Shown here: positions 15,772-15,879 of the stretch, piece by piece
Position numbering within the stretch: the first letter of the stretch is position 1
Layout of the letters: each line of letters begins with the position of its first letter
Assembly: GCA_934202095.1 (NCBI GenBank)
Contig: CAKPXN010000032.1
Coordinates: forward strand, 1 to 15,879
Length of the DNA stretch: 15,879 nucleotides
Direction: 5' to 3'
Source: an uncultured Veillonella sp.
GTDB lineage: Bacteria > Bacillota > Negativicutes > Veillonellales > Veillonellaceae
Notes under the pieces: generated by a model
What the model was told of the DNA's origin: nothing
Databases searched by the model: none
Seen by the model: the letters and a program-made list of their open reading frames with translations, nothing else
Translations under genes and position numbers: made by a program

Positions 15772-15879
15772 TTAACGTTTGGAGAATTGGCTTGCTTTGC
15801 GAGCTTTTTTAAGACCGTATTTTTTACGTTCTTTCATACGTGGGTCACGAGTCAAGAAGCCAGCTTTTTTCAAAGATTG
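15772..15879 (-). CDS. rpsI: 30S ribosomal protein S9, C-terminal part (N-terminus off the window)
   Basis: The frame from the right edge encodes 35 residues and a TAA stop. It contains [20 protein letters not shown] and the ending ASQFSKR, the hallmark C-terminus of ribosomal protein S9, whose basic tail reaches towards the P-site tRNA in the 30S subunit. In most bacteria it is co-transcribed with rplM (L13), which would lie beyond the right edge. The strong terminator 20 bases downstream separates it from the marR operon. Confidence 0.96.
   Translation of the reverse strand, partial: QSLKKAGFLTRDPRMKERKKYGLKKARKASQFSKR

Overview
The window looks like chromosomal DNA from a Veillonella-type member of the Negativicutes. 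The evidence is the AT-rich intergenic DNA, strong GGAGG-type ribosome binding sites, protein sequences of Firmicutes/Negativicutes character, and the gene content. This assignment is from recognition only; no search was run. Every supported gene lies on the minus strand, so the text below follows transcription from high to low coordinates.

Right end (15879 to about 12500): the 3' end of rpsI (ribosomal protein S9) closes with a strong terminator. Then comes an apparent operon of a MarR regulator, a zinc-independent quinone-oxidoreductase-type dehydrogenase, and a fused ABC permease/substrate-binding protein of the OpuB/EgtU type. A large dyad just upstream of marR is a candidate operator. 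No partner ATPase for the fused transporter is in the window.

Middle (about 12500 to 8180): a PaaG-like crotonase has its own promoter and terminator. It is followed by a 6-phosphogluconolactonase, tatA and a CxxC metal-binding (HMA) protein, closed by a long terminator. Next is a translationally coupled pair, a cupin protein and a DASS/SLC13 anion transporter, again ending in a terminator.

Left half (about 8080 to 494): a branched-chain amino acid (BCAA) biosynthetic block, ilvD, ilvA, ilvB, ilvN, a lone ABC ATPase gene, then ilvC. Threonine deaminase supplies 2-oxobutyrate, acetolactate synthase (IlvBN) condenses it or pyruvate, and IlvC and IlvD complete the common steps to the 2-oxoacid precursors of isoleucine and valine. 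ilvC ends at a terminator that abuts the promoter of a membrane-anchored protein of unknown function, which runs off the left edge.

The most interesting element is the leader of ilvD. A 45-codon ORF with a good ribosome binding site has 12 Ile/Leu/Val codons among residues 4-17, resembling the E. coli IlvL leader peptide. About 100 bases after its stop lies an intrinsic terminator, 54 bases before the ilvD start. A 12-base segment in leader codons 31-34 is perfectly complementary to a segment that includes the terminator's 5' arm. This is the architecture expected for ribosome-mediated transcription attenuation of the ilv operon. It is inferred from sequence alone.
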